Assembly (NCBI GenBank): GCA_023428335.1
Contig: JAEYYS010000218.1
Span: 1 to 8,764 of the forward strand
Source of the DNA: Verrucomicrobiota bacterium
GTDB taxonomy: Bacteria; Verrucomicrobiota; Verrucomicrobiia; Verrucomicrobiales; Verrucomicrobiaceae
Length of the DNA: 8,764 nt
Reading direction: 5' to 3'
Under the pieces are notes generated by a model. That model saw nothing but the letters and a program-made list of their open reading frames with translations, had not been told where the DNA came from and ran no database searches. A program made the position numbers and the translations under genes. Positions within the stretch are counted from its first letter, which is position 1. The number at the start of each line of letters is the position of its first letter. Shown here in pieces: positions 1-6,044 of this stretch.

Positions 1-2
1 GG

Positions 3-854
3 CTGAACCTGCGTGAGCTCGGCGGCATGCCGCCGCCACGCGAGGTGAACCGCGCCTACTACGCCGAGGATTTGCCGACGTCGATGAAGACCGAGGTGCG
101 CCTGTTCTTCCACGACCTGCTCAAGACCAATGGCTCGGTGACCCAGTTCCTGCATGCCGAGCACAGCTTCATCGACAAGAAGCTCGCCAAACTGTACGAC
201 CTGCCCGAGCAGAAGACCCTGCGCCTGGCTGACGGCTTTCAGAAGGTCAGCCTCAAGGGCAACAAGCGCCGCGGCGGCCTGCTCGGCATGGCGGCCGTTT
301 TGACGGTCAGTGCCAACGGCGTTGAGACCTCGCCCGTCACCCGCGGGGTCTGGGTCAGCGAGAACATCCTCGGTGTGCCACCGCCACCGCCGCCGGATGT
401 CGTGCCCGCCATCGAACCCGATGTCAGTGGCACCACGACGATCCGCGAGCGCCTCGCCAAGCACAGCACCGACCGCGCCTGCGCCGAGTGCCACCGCAGG
501 ATCGATCCGCTCGGCTTCAGTCTCGAGTCCTTTGACCCGGTCGGCCGCTGGCGCAGCACCTACCCGAAGCCGAAGAAGGGCGAGGCGCCGAAGATCGACA
601 CCACCGGTGAGTTCCCCTCGGGCGAGACCTACCAGGACTTCGCCGGCTTCCGCGACATCCTGCACGGCACCCGCGAGGAACTGTTTACCCGCCACCTCAT
701 CCGCCAGTTGCTCGCCTACAGCACCGGCCGCCTCATGGAAGCGTCCGACGAGTTCGCCATCGACCGCATCCACGAGAAGGTGAAGCAGCAGGGCCGCGGC
801 CTGCGCACCCTCGTCGTCGAATGCCTGACCAGCGACCTCTTCCGTTCGCGCTGA
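3..854 (+). CDS. DUF1592/DUF1588/DUF1585 planctomycete-type protein, C-terminal part (5' end outside window)
   Basis: The reading frame is open from base 3, so the gene starts before the window; 283 residues are visible. It opens with an LNLRELGGMPPP-like stretch typical of the end of DUF1592. Next comes the DUF1588 signature: RRGGLLGMAAVL, then SANGVETSPVTRGVW, a run of prolines (PPPPPP), and CAECHRRIDPLGFSLESFD. The DUF1585 tail follows, with DTTGEFPSG and LLAYSTGR. The CAECH motif at 480-494 is a CxxCH of the kind that binds haem c, and the family is often called cytochrome-like, but haem attachment is not proven. Full-length members usually run several hundred residues longer and carry an export signal and an N-terminal CxxCH domain; those would lie upstream. 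Such genes are highly expanded in Planctomycetota and Verrucomicrobiota and often sit beside a DUF1552 gene, which is not visible here. The biochemical role is unknown; extracytoplasmic redox work during polymer breakdown is a common inference. The family call is very secure, the function is not. Confidence 0.93.
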   Translation: MNLRELGGMPPPREVNRAYYAEDLPTSMKTEVRLFFHDLLKTNGSVTQFLHAEHSFIDKKLAKLYDLPEQKTLRLADGFQKVSLKGNKRRGGLLGMAAVLTVSANGVETSPVTRGVWVSENILGVPPPPPPDVVPAIEPDVSGTTTIRERLAKHSTDRACAECHRRIDPLGFSLESFDPVGRWRSTYPKPKKGEAPKIDTTGEFPSGETYQDFAGFRDILHGTREELFTRHLIRQLLAYSTGRLMEASDEFAIDRIHEKVKQQGRGLRTLVVECLTSDLFRSR

Positions 855-869
855 AGCAGCAGAGTGCGC

Positions 870-891
870 GCGCTGTCCAGCCTCACAGCGC
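870..891 (+). terminator. Possible terminator or 3'-end stem-loop after the DUF1592-type gene
   Basis: A perfect 7-bp stem GCGCTGT (870-876) / ACAGCGC (885-891) closes an 8-base loop, starting 16 bases after the stop codon. It is well placed to end or protect the transcript of the upstream gene. No T-run follows (the next bases are cgctgaagc), so it does not meet the usual intrinsic terminator pattern. In GC-rich DNA a stem of this size can occur by chance. Confidence 0.35.
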
Positions 892-926
892 CGCTGAAGC
901 TTGACCAAGAAAGTCCCCATCCGGCT

Positions 927-955
927 CCCCTTCGTGTCATTCGTGACCTTCGTGG
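927..955 (-). repeat. Left arm of a cacgaag-type inverted repeat
   Basis: Read on the minus strand this 29-base stretch starts ccacgaaggtcacgaatga and ends acacgaagggg. It contains three degenerate 'cacgaa' units about ten bases apart. It matches the plus-strand arm at 1055-1083 at 24 of 29 positions by hand alignment, including 11 identical bases at the outer end. Stretches of this general look (ttcgtg units every 9-10 bases) are scattered between genes in many environmental bacteria. That wider comparison is from memory, not from a search. Confidence 0.65.
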
Positions 956-1054
956 TCCCTCCTCAGGTCAAGCGCGCTAGGCGTCAGACTTCCCCGCCTT
1001 CAGCCTTCCTTGTTCGATAGTGGGTCTTCGCGCTGTCCCTGAAAGGCAGGTGAA

Positions 1055-1083
1055 CCATGAATGGCACGAAGAACACGAAGGGG
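1055..1083 (+). repeat. Right arm of a cacgaag-type inverted repeat
   Basis: This arm starts ccatgaatggcacgaagaa and ends acacgaagggg. It is the inverted partner of 927-955, with 99 bases between the arms. A second pairing, CTGTCCC (1033-1039) with GGGACAG (1082-1088), overlaps its end, so the region could fold in more than one way. The arm includes the in-frame ATG at 1061 that would give the downstream gene a longer N-terminus. That is one reason to reject the upstream start: the extra residues would be encoded by repeat DNA. Confidence 0.65.
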
Positions 1084-1177
1084 GACAGTAGCGATACAAC
1101 AAAGCCCCACGTGGAGGTGGTGCGGGAGTACCTTTTTTGCCACGCTGGATTGGGGGTGCTGGCCGCGTAGGTTTGGG

Positions 1178-3667
1178 ATGCTCCGATCGCTCCTGCTCGT
1201 CTTGCCCCTTTGCCTGTCGCCTGTCTTCGCCCAGCAGGGGGCACCGCCGCCGAAAGCGCCGGTGGTGCCGGCGGAGGTGCCGCCGCAGATTCAGATTTTG
1301 CAGCCGGGCGTGAAACTGACGCTGGTGGCGGAGCATCCGGATCTGGTGACGCCGACCGGGGTCGATGTCGATGCCGAGGGCCGGGTCTGGGTGGTCGCCT
1401 GCCACACGCACTTCCGGCCGGAGGGCTACGTCGGCCCTGAGCACGATGAGGTGCTCGTCTTCAATCGCGATGGCAAGGACCGGCGGGTCTTCTACAATCG
1501 CACGAAGGCGACGATGAACTTGCAGCTCGGCCCGGAGGGTTGGGTCTATCTGGCCGAGCGTTCGCGGCTGCTGCGCGTGCGCGACACGGATGGCGACGGC
1601 CGCGGCGATGTTGAGGAGACGCTGGCGGCGCTCGACACAGTGTCGGACTACCCGCACAACGGTCTCTCGGGCATGGCCTGGCATCCGGACGGCGGGCTGG
1701 TGTTCGCCCTTGGCGAAAACTTCGGCAAGGACTGGACGCTCACCGGCACCGATGGCGCCAAGGTCAGTGGGCGCGGCGAGGGCGGGGTGTTTCGCTGCAC
1801 GCCCGACGGCCGCGGCCTGCGCCGGATCGCGCGCGGCTTCTGGAATCCCTTCGGCCTGCACGTGCGCGCCGATGGCGAGATCTTCGCGGCGGAAAATGAT
1901 CCGGGCAGCCGGCCGCCCTGTCGCCTGCTGCAGGTGGTCGAGGGCGCCGACTACGGTTTCCAGTGGGTCTATGGCAGCGCGCCGGTGCACCCCTTTGTCG
2001 CCTGGAACGGCGAGCTGCGCGGCACGCTCGGCATGGTGCATCCCTGCGGCGAGGGACCCTGCTCGGTGCAGTCGCTCGGCGGCGGCGTGCTGATCCCGTC
2101 GTGGAGCAATCACTGCGTCGATTTCTTCCCGCTGCATCGCCAGGGCGCGGGTTATCGCTCGGAACGGGTCGAGCTGCTGCGCGGCAGCGATTTCTTCCGG
2201 CCGACCTGCCTGGCGCGCGCGCCGGACGGTGCCTACTACCTGGCCGACTGGGTGTTCAGTTCCTACCCGATCCACCAGCGCGGCCGACTCTGGCGACTCG
2301 AGATCGACGCGGCCGCGGCGTCGCCCTGGCTGCAGGCCAAGCCCGAGCCCTTGAACGACGCGGCCCGTCTCGCCGCCGACCTGCGCGAGGGTCGCGCCAC
2401 ACCGGACGTGGCGCGGCTGTTCGAACTCGTGCGCGGCGAGGATCGTGTGCTCGCCGACGCCGCCCTGACCGCGCTGGCGCGGGTGGGCAGGGAGTGGTCG
2501 CCGGCCGACGTCCGGCAACTGCCCGCCGCGGATCGCGTCTGGGCTCTGGTGGCGCTGCGGCGCAACGGCCTGGAGGAGGAAAAGTGGGCGCGGGCGTTTC
2601 TGGCCGATGCCGATCCCGAGATCCGCTTCGAATGCCTGCGCTGGATTGCCGATGGCGTGCTCACCGGGTTGAAGGACGAGGTCGAAAAACTGCTCGCGGA
2701 TGCGACGCTGGATTACCGCCTGTTCGAGGCCGTGCTGGCCACCTGGAACACCCTGCGCGGCGAGCCCGGTGCCGGCGTGACGAATGCCGAAGTGCTGGTC
2801 GCCCGCCTCACCGATCCGGCGACACCGCCGCGCCTGAAGGGTTATGCCCTGCGCCTGGCGCCGGCCACGCACAAGGGGCTCACCGTGGCGCTGCTGCGCG
2901 AGTTCCTGCAGGCCGGCGATGCCGGGCTGGCGCTGGAAGCCGTGCGCACGCTGGCGGCGCGTCAGTCCGACGAGGCTCGCGCTGTGCTGGCGGAGGTGGC
3001 GGCCGATGTTGACCGATCGGTGGCGCTGCGCGCTGAGGCGGCGGCCGGACTGGCCGGTGCGACCGCTGTCAATCGGGTCGAACTTCTGGTTCGGCTGGCC
3101 GGCGAGGATGCCCAGCCGGCCCTGCGCGAGGAGGCGCGGCGGGCGCTGCGCTTCACCGCGCACGACCGTTTCTTCACGCCGGCCAGCGATCGGCCGGCCT
3201 TCGACGCCACGGCGGCCTGGCTGGCGCGGCTGGATGCCGTGCCGGGCGAGCCGGATGTCGAGGCGGGGCGACGGATCTTTCTGCACAGTCGCGCTGCCCT
3301 GTGCGCGAGCTGTCACCGCCACGATGGCCGCGGCAATGTGGTAGGGCCCGACCTCAGCCTGATCGCGCGCCAGGGCGATCGCGCTGCTTTGCTGCGTTCG
3401 ATCCTTGAGCCGCATCGCGAGGTGGCGCCGCAGTTTTATCCGACCCAGTTGAAGCTGGCGGATGGCAGCGAGTTCCTCGGCATCCTGCTGCGTTCGTCGA
3501 GCAACGAAGTGTACCGCGACTTGAGCGGCAAGGAAAAGGTGTTTCAGAAGGCTGACATCGTGTCGCGCACCGAGTTGAAGACCTCGCTCATGCCGCCGGG
3601 CCTGGTGACCGGGCTCAGCGATGCCGAACTTCGCGACCTGCTGGCGTTTTTGTCTGCGGGTTCCTGA
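1178..3667 (+). CDS. Exported PVC-type haem-binding CxxCH protein (TIGR02604/TIGR02603-like), 829 aa
   Basis: Start chosen at 1178 because it gives a clean signal peptide (MLRSLLLVLPLCLSPVFA, cleavage near residue 18). The frame is open back to an ATG at 1061, but that adds an Arg/Trp-rich stretch encoded partly by repeat DNA. No strong ribosome-binding site precedes either ATG. Residues about 40-375 resemble a beta-propeller or glucose-dehydrogenase-like domain: GVDVDAEGRVWV, an Asp-rich DTDGDGRGD at 136-144, and GFWNPFGLHVRADGEIFAAEND. Residues about 390-660 are Ala/Leu/Arg-rich and helical, as expected for HEAT-like repeats. Residues about 693-829 form the C-terminal haem domain, with CASCH at 709-713 (bases 3302-3316), GRGNVVGPDLS after it, and Met805 in SLMPPGL as a likely second haem ligand. 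This domain order is the standard one for the PVC-specific family. It should act in the periplasm or at the cell surface, probably as a redox protein linked to sugar or polymer oxidation; the substrate is unknown. The pectate lyase gene follows after 40 bases and may share its transcript. Confidence 0.92.
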   Translation: MLRSLLLVLPLCLSPVFAQQGAPPPKAPVVPAEVPPQIQILQPGVKLTLVAEHPDLVTPTGVDVDAEGRVWVVACHTHFRPEGYVGPEHDEVLVFNRDGKDRRVFYNRTKATMNLQLGPEGWVYLAERSRLLRVRDTDGDGRGDVEETLAALDTVSDYPHNGLSGMAWHPDGGLVFALGENFGKDWTLTGTDGAKVSGRGEGGVFRCTPDGRGLRRIARGFWNPFGLHVRADGEIFAAENDPGSRPPCRLLQVVEGADYGFQWVYGSAPVHPFVAWNGELRGTLGMVHPCGEGPCSVQSLGGGVLIPSWSNHCVDFFPLHRQGAGYRSERVELLRGSDFFRPTCLARAPDGAYYLADWVFSSYPIHQRGRLWRLEIDAAAASPWLQAKPEPLNDAARLAADLREGRATPDVARLFELVRGEDRVLADAALTALARVGREWSPADVRQLPAADRVWALVALRRNGLEEEKWARAFLADADPEIRFECLRWIADGVLTGLKDEVEKLLADATLDYRLFEAVLATWNTLRGEPGAGVTNAEVLVARLTDPATPPRLKGYALRLAPATHKGLTVALLREFLQAGDAGLALEAVRTLAARQSDEARAVLAEVAADVDRSVALRAEAAAGLAGATAVNRVELLVRLAGEDAQPALREEARRALRFTAHDRFFTPASDRPAFDATAAWLARLDAVPGEPDVEAGRRIFLHSRAALCASCHRHDGRGNVVGPDLSLIARQGDRAALLRSILEPHREVAPQFYPTQLKLADGSEFLGILLRSSSNEVYRDLSGKEKVFQKADIVSRTELKTSLMPPGLVTGLSDAELRDLLAFLSAGS

Positions 3668-3707
3668 AACGGTGCACGAAAGCCGGCGGTGGTGGCGTTG
3701 AGCAGGC

Positions 3708-5063
3708 ATGAGACTGCCTTGCCTTGGGCTGATCCTACTGGCGGGTTTGCTGCCGGTTGCCGCCACTGAGGTGCCGGCCTTTCCGGGGGCCGAGGGTTTT
3801 GGTGCCCTGGCGAAGGGCGGTCGCGGCGGACGGGTGTGGGAAGTCACGCAGTTGGGGGATGCCGGTCCCGGCAGCCTGCGGGCGGCGGTCGAGGCGGAGG
3901 GGCCGCGCACCATCGTGTTTCGGGTGGGCGGCACGATTGAGCTGCAGAGCGAGTTGGTGTTGGCGCATCCCTACATCACGATCGCCGGGCAGAGCGCCCC
4001 CGGTGGGGGCATCACACTGAAGACGCATCCCAGCCACACACGTTCGGCCCTGACCGTGGCTGGCACGGCCCATGATGTGGTGATCCGGCATCTGCGGATC
4101 CGCCCGGGGCCGCACCAGGGTCTGCCGACACGCAAGGATGGGCGTGCGGCCGACACGAGTGAGGTCAAGGATGCCCTGCAGATCCTCGGTGCCCGGCGCG
4201 TCATCGTCGACCACTGTTCCTTCAGTTGGGCCACCGACGAAGTGGTGTCGACCTACTTCGCGGCCAGCGACATCACGCTGCAGTGGTGCATCATCGGTGA
4301 GGCCCTGCGGCGCAGCCGACCCGATCAGACCCTGCCGGGCAAGGGGTTGCTGATCGGTTCCAAGGGTGGGGAGCGGATTTCCGTGCACCACAACCTGCTG
4401 GTCCACAACATCGGTCGCAATCCGTTGGTCAAAGCTGCGGGGGTTGTGGATTGCGTCAACAACCTCGTGCTGGCCCCGTCGGCGGTGGCGATGGCTGTGG
4501 ATGCCGAGCACGGCGAGCAGCGCGTTAACATCGTCGGCAACGTTGTGCTGGCGCCGGCAGCTGACGGCCTGCTGCATGGACTGGCGGTGCTTGGCGGTGG
4601 GCGGTTTTCGCTGTTTCTGCGCGACAACCTTGGGCCGCGACGCACCGAGGCTGAACAGGACGAGGCGCTGTTTGTCAATCCCGGCAACCAGGGGCGGCGC
4701 TGGCTGATGGAGGTGCGTCATGAGGCCCCGCCAGTGACGACTTGGCCTGCGGCGGAACTGGAGGCGCGGCTGCTGGCCGGGGTTGGCTGCCTGCTCCCGG
4801 AACGGGATGCCGTGGACCGACGCCTGATCGAGGAGGTGCAGGCCCGGCGGGTGCGCACGGTGGATGATCCCAGGGAGGTCGGTGGCTGGCCGGAACTGGC
4901 CGCTGGACAGGCGGCGCCCGACCGTGATCGCGATGGCATGCCGGATGCTTGGGAGCAGCACCATGGTTTTGACCCCGGGCAGGCGGCCGACGGTGCGGCG
5001 GATCGTGATGGCGATGGCTACACGAACCTTGAGGCGTTTTTGAACGGCACCGATCCCGGTTAG
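3708..5063 (+). CDS. Secreted pectate lyase-family protein with C-terminal Asp-rich calcium-type repeats
   Basis: The 451-residue product starts with a signal peptide (MRLPCLGLILLAGLLPVAA) and an AG-rich patch (agcagg, 3701-3706) lies just before the ATG. The mature protein opens with AFPGAEGFGALAKGGRGG and VTQLGDAGPGSLRAAV, the hallmark start of bacterial pectate lyase-like right-handed beta-helix proteins. Further along are ITIAGQSAPGGGITL (90-104), VDHCSFSWATDE (167-178, the conserved DHCS strand), and HNLLVHNIGRNPL (228-240), a likely active-site region containing the RNP motif. After about residue 400 come two Asp-rich loops, DRDRDGMPDAWE (405-416) and DRDGDGYTNLEAF (432-444). These resemble thrombospondin type 3 or dockerin-like calcium sites and are frequent at the ends of verrucomicrobial secreted enzymes. 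The expected reaction is calcium-dependent beta-elimination of a pectin-like polyuronate, but relatives act on varied polymers and the substrate is not fixed by sequence. Its stop overlaps the stop of the convergent lipid kinase gene. Confidence 0.9.
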   Translation: MRLPCLGLILLAGLLPVAATEVPAFPGAEGFGALAKGGRGGRVWEVTQLGDAGPGSLRAAVEAEGPRTIVFRVGGTIELQSELVLAHPYITIAGQSAPGGGITLKTHPSHTRSALTVAGTAHDVVIRHLRIRPGPHQGLPTRKDGRAADTSEVKDALQILGARRVIVDHCSFSWATDEVVSTYFAASDITLQWCIIGEALRRSRPDQTLPGKGLLIGSKGGERISVHHNLLVHNIGRNPLVKAAGVVDCVNNLVLAPSAVAMAVDAEHGEQRVNIVGNVVLAPAADGLLHGLAVLGGGRFSLFLRDNLGPRRTEAEQDEALFVNPGNQGRRWLMEVRHEAPPVTTWPAAELEARLLAGVGCLLPERDAVDRRLIEEVQARRVRTVDDPREVGGWPELAAGQAAPDRDRDGMPDAWEQHHGFDPGQAADGAADRDGDGYTNLEAFLNGTDPG

Positions 5064-5950
5064 ACTGCCACACTCAGCTTGAACGGCGCGGCGCGGAAGT
5101 GCACGGGGGTGGTGAATGACGCGAGTTCGCCGTCGACCTCGACCGGTGCCTGCGGTTCGGCGGTGACGGTGAAGTCGCTGGCCTGGAGGAAGTCGATGTC
5201 CTCGGCGGGTTCGTAGCCGCCGGTGACGATGGCGCGCAGCATCTGGGCGAATTCCCAGCCGCCGAGGCCACGGAAGACGAGGATGTCGAGCAGGCCATCC
5301 TGATTGTCCGCCTTGGGGAAGACCGGCACGGGACCACCGTAATGGCGGCCATTGCCGATGAGCACGACCGAGCCATGCAGGGCGGGACGGCCCGGCACGT
5401 GCACGGAGAGCACGGGCGATTGGCGCGCCAGCACCTGCACGGCCGAGAGCACATAGCTGAGTGGGCCGAAGCGGCGTTTCCGTTCCCAGGGGGTTTCCTG
5501 AATGATCTCGGCATCGAACCCGACCCCGGCGAGCTGGACGAAGTACGGGTCGCCGGCCAGCCAGAGATCGATCTCGCGGCGGGCGCCGCTGCAGATCCGC
5601 TGCCAGCATTCCGGCAGGTCGGCGGCGGGCAGGCCGAGTTCGAGGGCGAAGACATTCATCGTGCCGACTGGCAGCACGCCGAGGGCGGTGTGCGGCTGGC
5701 CGGGCGCGCGGTCGGCATTGGCGCGGCAGAGGCCTTGCAGCACCTCGTTCATGGTGCCGTCGCCACCGGCGGCCACGACGAGCGGATGGCCGTCGCGGGC
5801 GAGCTGCTCGGCGAGCTTGGCGGCCTCGCCGGGCGCGCTGGTGAGAACCAGTTCGGGTTCCGGGGCGAGGGCGCGGATGGCCTGCTCGCGGGCGGCGGCC
5901 TGGGTGCTGCGTGCCGCAGGATTGAGGATGACTGGAATGCGCCCGTTCAT
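5060..5950 (-). CDS. Diacylglycerol/lipid kinase family protein (YegS/BmrU/DgkB-like), 296 aa
   Basis: The start at 5950 (MNGRIPVILNPAA) puts the first beta-strand and the NP motif at the usual place. Longer in-frame starts up to 6166 would add unconserved sequence and run into the divergent gene. The DAGK catalytic domain shows VVAAGGDGTMNEVLQGL (58-74), with the nucleotide-binding GGDGT motif at 62-66, and LPVGTMNVFALELGLP (93-108). The C-terminal beta-rich domain shows GVGFDAEII (142-150), GNGRHYGGP (199-207), DGLLDILVF (218-226) and VDGE (272-275). The length is normal for the family. Members phosphorylate diacylglycerol or related lipids using ATP at the inner face of the membrane; some act on sphingoid bases, phosphatidylglycerol or undecaprenol. 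Sequence alone does not separate these. The gene faces the pectate lyase gene and is divergent from the UbiB-like gene. Confidence 0.92.
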   Translation of the reverse strand: MNGRIPVILNPAARSTQAAAREQAIRALAPEPELVLTSAPGEAAKLAEQLARDGHPLVVAAGGDGTMNEVLQGLCRANADRAPGQPHTALGVLPVGTMNVFALELGLPAADLPECWQRICSGARREIDLWLAGDPYFVQLAGVGFDAEIIQETPWERKRRFGPLSYVLSAVQVLARQSPVLSVHVPGRPALHGSVVLIGNGRHYGGPVPVFPKADNQDGLLDILVFRGLGGWEFAQMLRAIVTGGYEPAEDIDFLQASDFTVTAEPQAPVEVDGELASFTTPVHFRAAPFKLSVAV

Positions 5951-6044
5951 GGCGCGAGCGATGCGCCGGTTTGCCGGCTTTCTCAAGTCCGGAGTCGCAA
6001 CAAGCTCCTTGTCGGCCGCGCTGGCACCGCCGATGGTGGGCACC
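5951..6044. promoter_or_regulatory. Divergent promoter spacer between lipid kinase and UbiB-like genes
   Basis: Only 94 bases lie between the two outward-facing start codons, so promoters for both genes are probably here, although no clear -35/-10 pair is visible. Next to the lipid kinase start are two small hairpins that share bases and cannot form together. One is GGCGC (5951-5955) with GCGCC (5963-5967). The other is GCCGG (5965-5969) with CCGGC (5974-5978) around a 4-base loop. Either would sit in the leader of the minus-strand message at the ribosome-binding position. Whether they regulate is untested; the local GC content makes chance pairing likely. Confidence 0.45.

Larger units (their letters stand above)
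855..1177. other. Non-coding intergenic region with stem-loop and inverted repeat
   Basis: These 323 bases separate the stop of the DUF1592-type gene from the chosen start of the haem-motif gene. Besides the stem-loop and two repeat arms listed separately, I see two other small repeats. The 10-mer cgcgctgtcc occurs at 869-878 and 1029-1038, and cgctgaagc occurs at 849-857 and 892-900. A run of six T lies at 1133-1138. No convincing sigma-70 type promoter or RNA gene could be picked out by eye. Short reading frames crossing this stretch have repetitive or unusual translations and look like shadows. Confidence 0.6.

Noticed and set aside
1061..1177. Upstream start adding 39 residues to the PVC-type haem protein
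   Set aside because: The added part is Arg/Trp-rich, partly encoded by the inverted repeat arm, and would bury the obvious signal peptide that begins at 1178.
977..3934. A 985-codon open frame on the minus strand opposite the haem-motif protein gene
   Set aside because: Its translation is Arg/Gln/His/Ala-rich with no recognisable domain. It lies wholly opposite a gene with clear family motifs, as expected from codon bias in GC-rich DNA.
5502..6044. N-terminal extension of the UbiB-like frame by about 180 residues
   Set aside because: The extension lies antisense to the lipid kinase gene, is Ser/Ala/Arg-rich without UbiB homology, and the family length fits the start near 6045.
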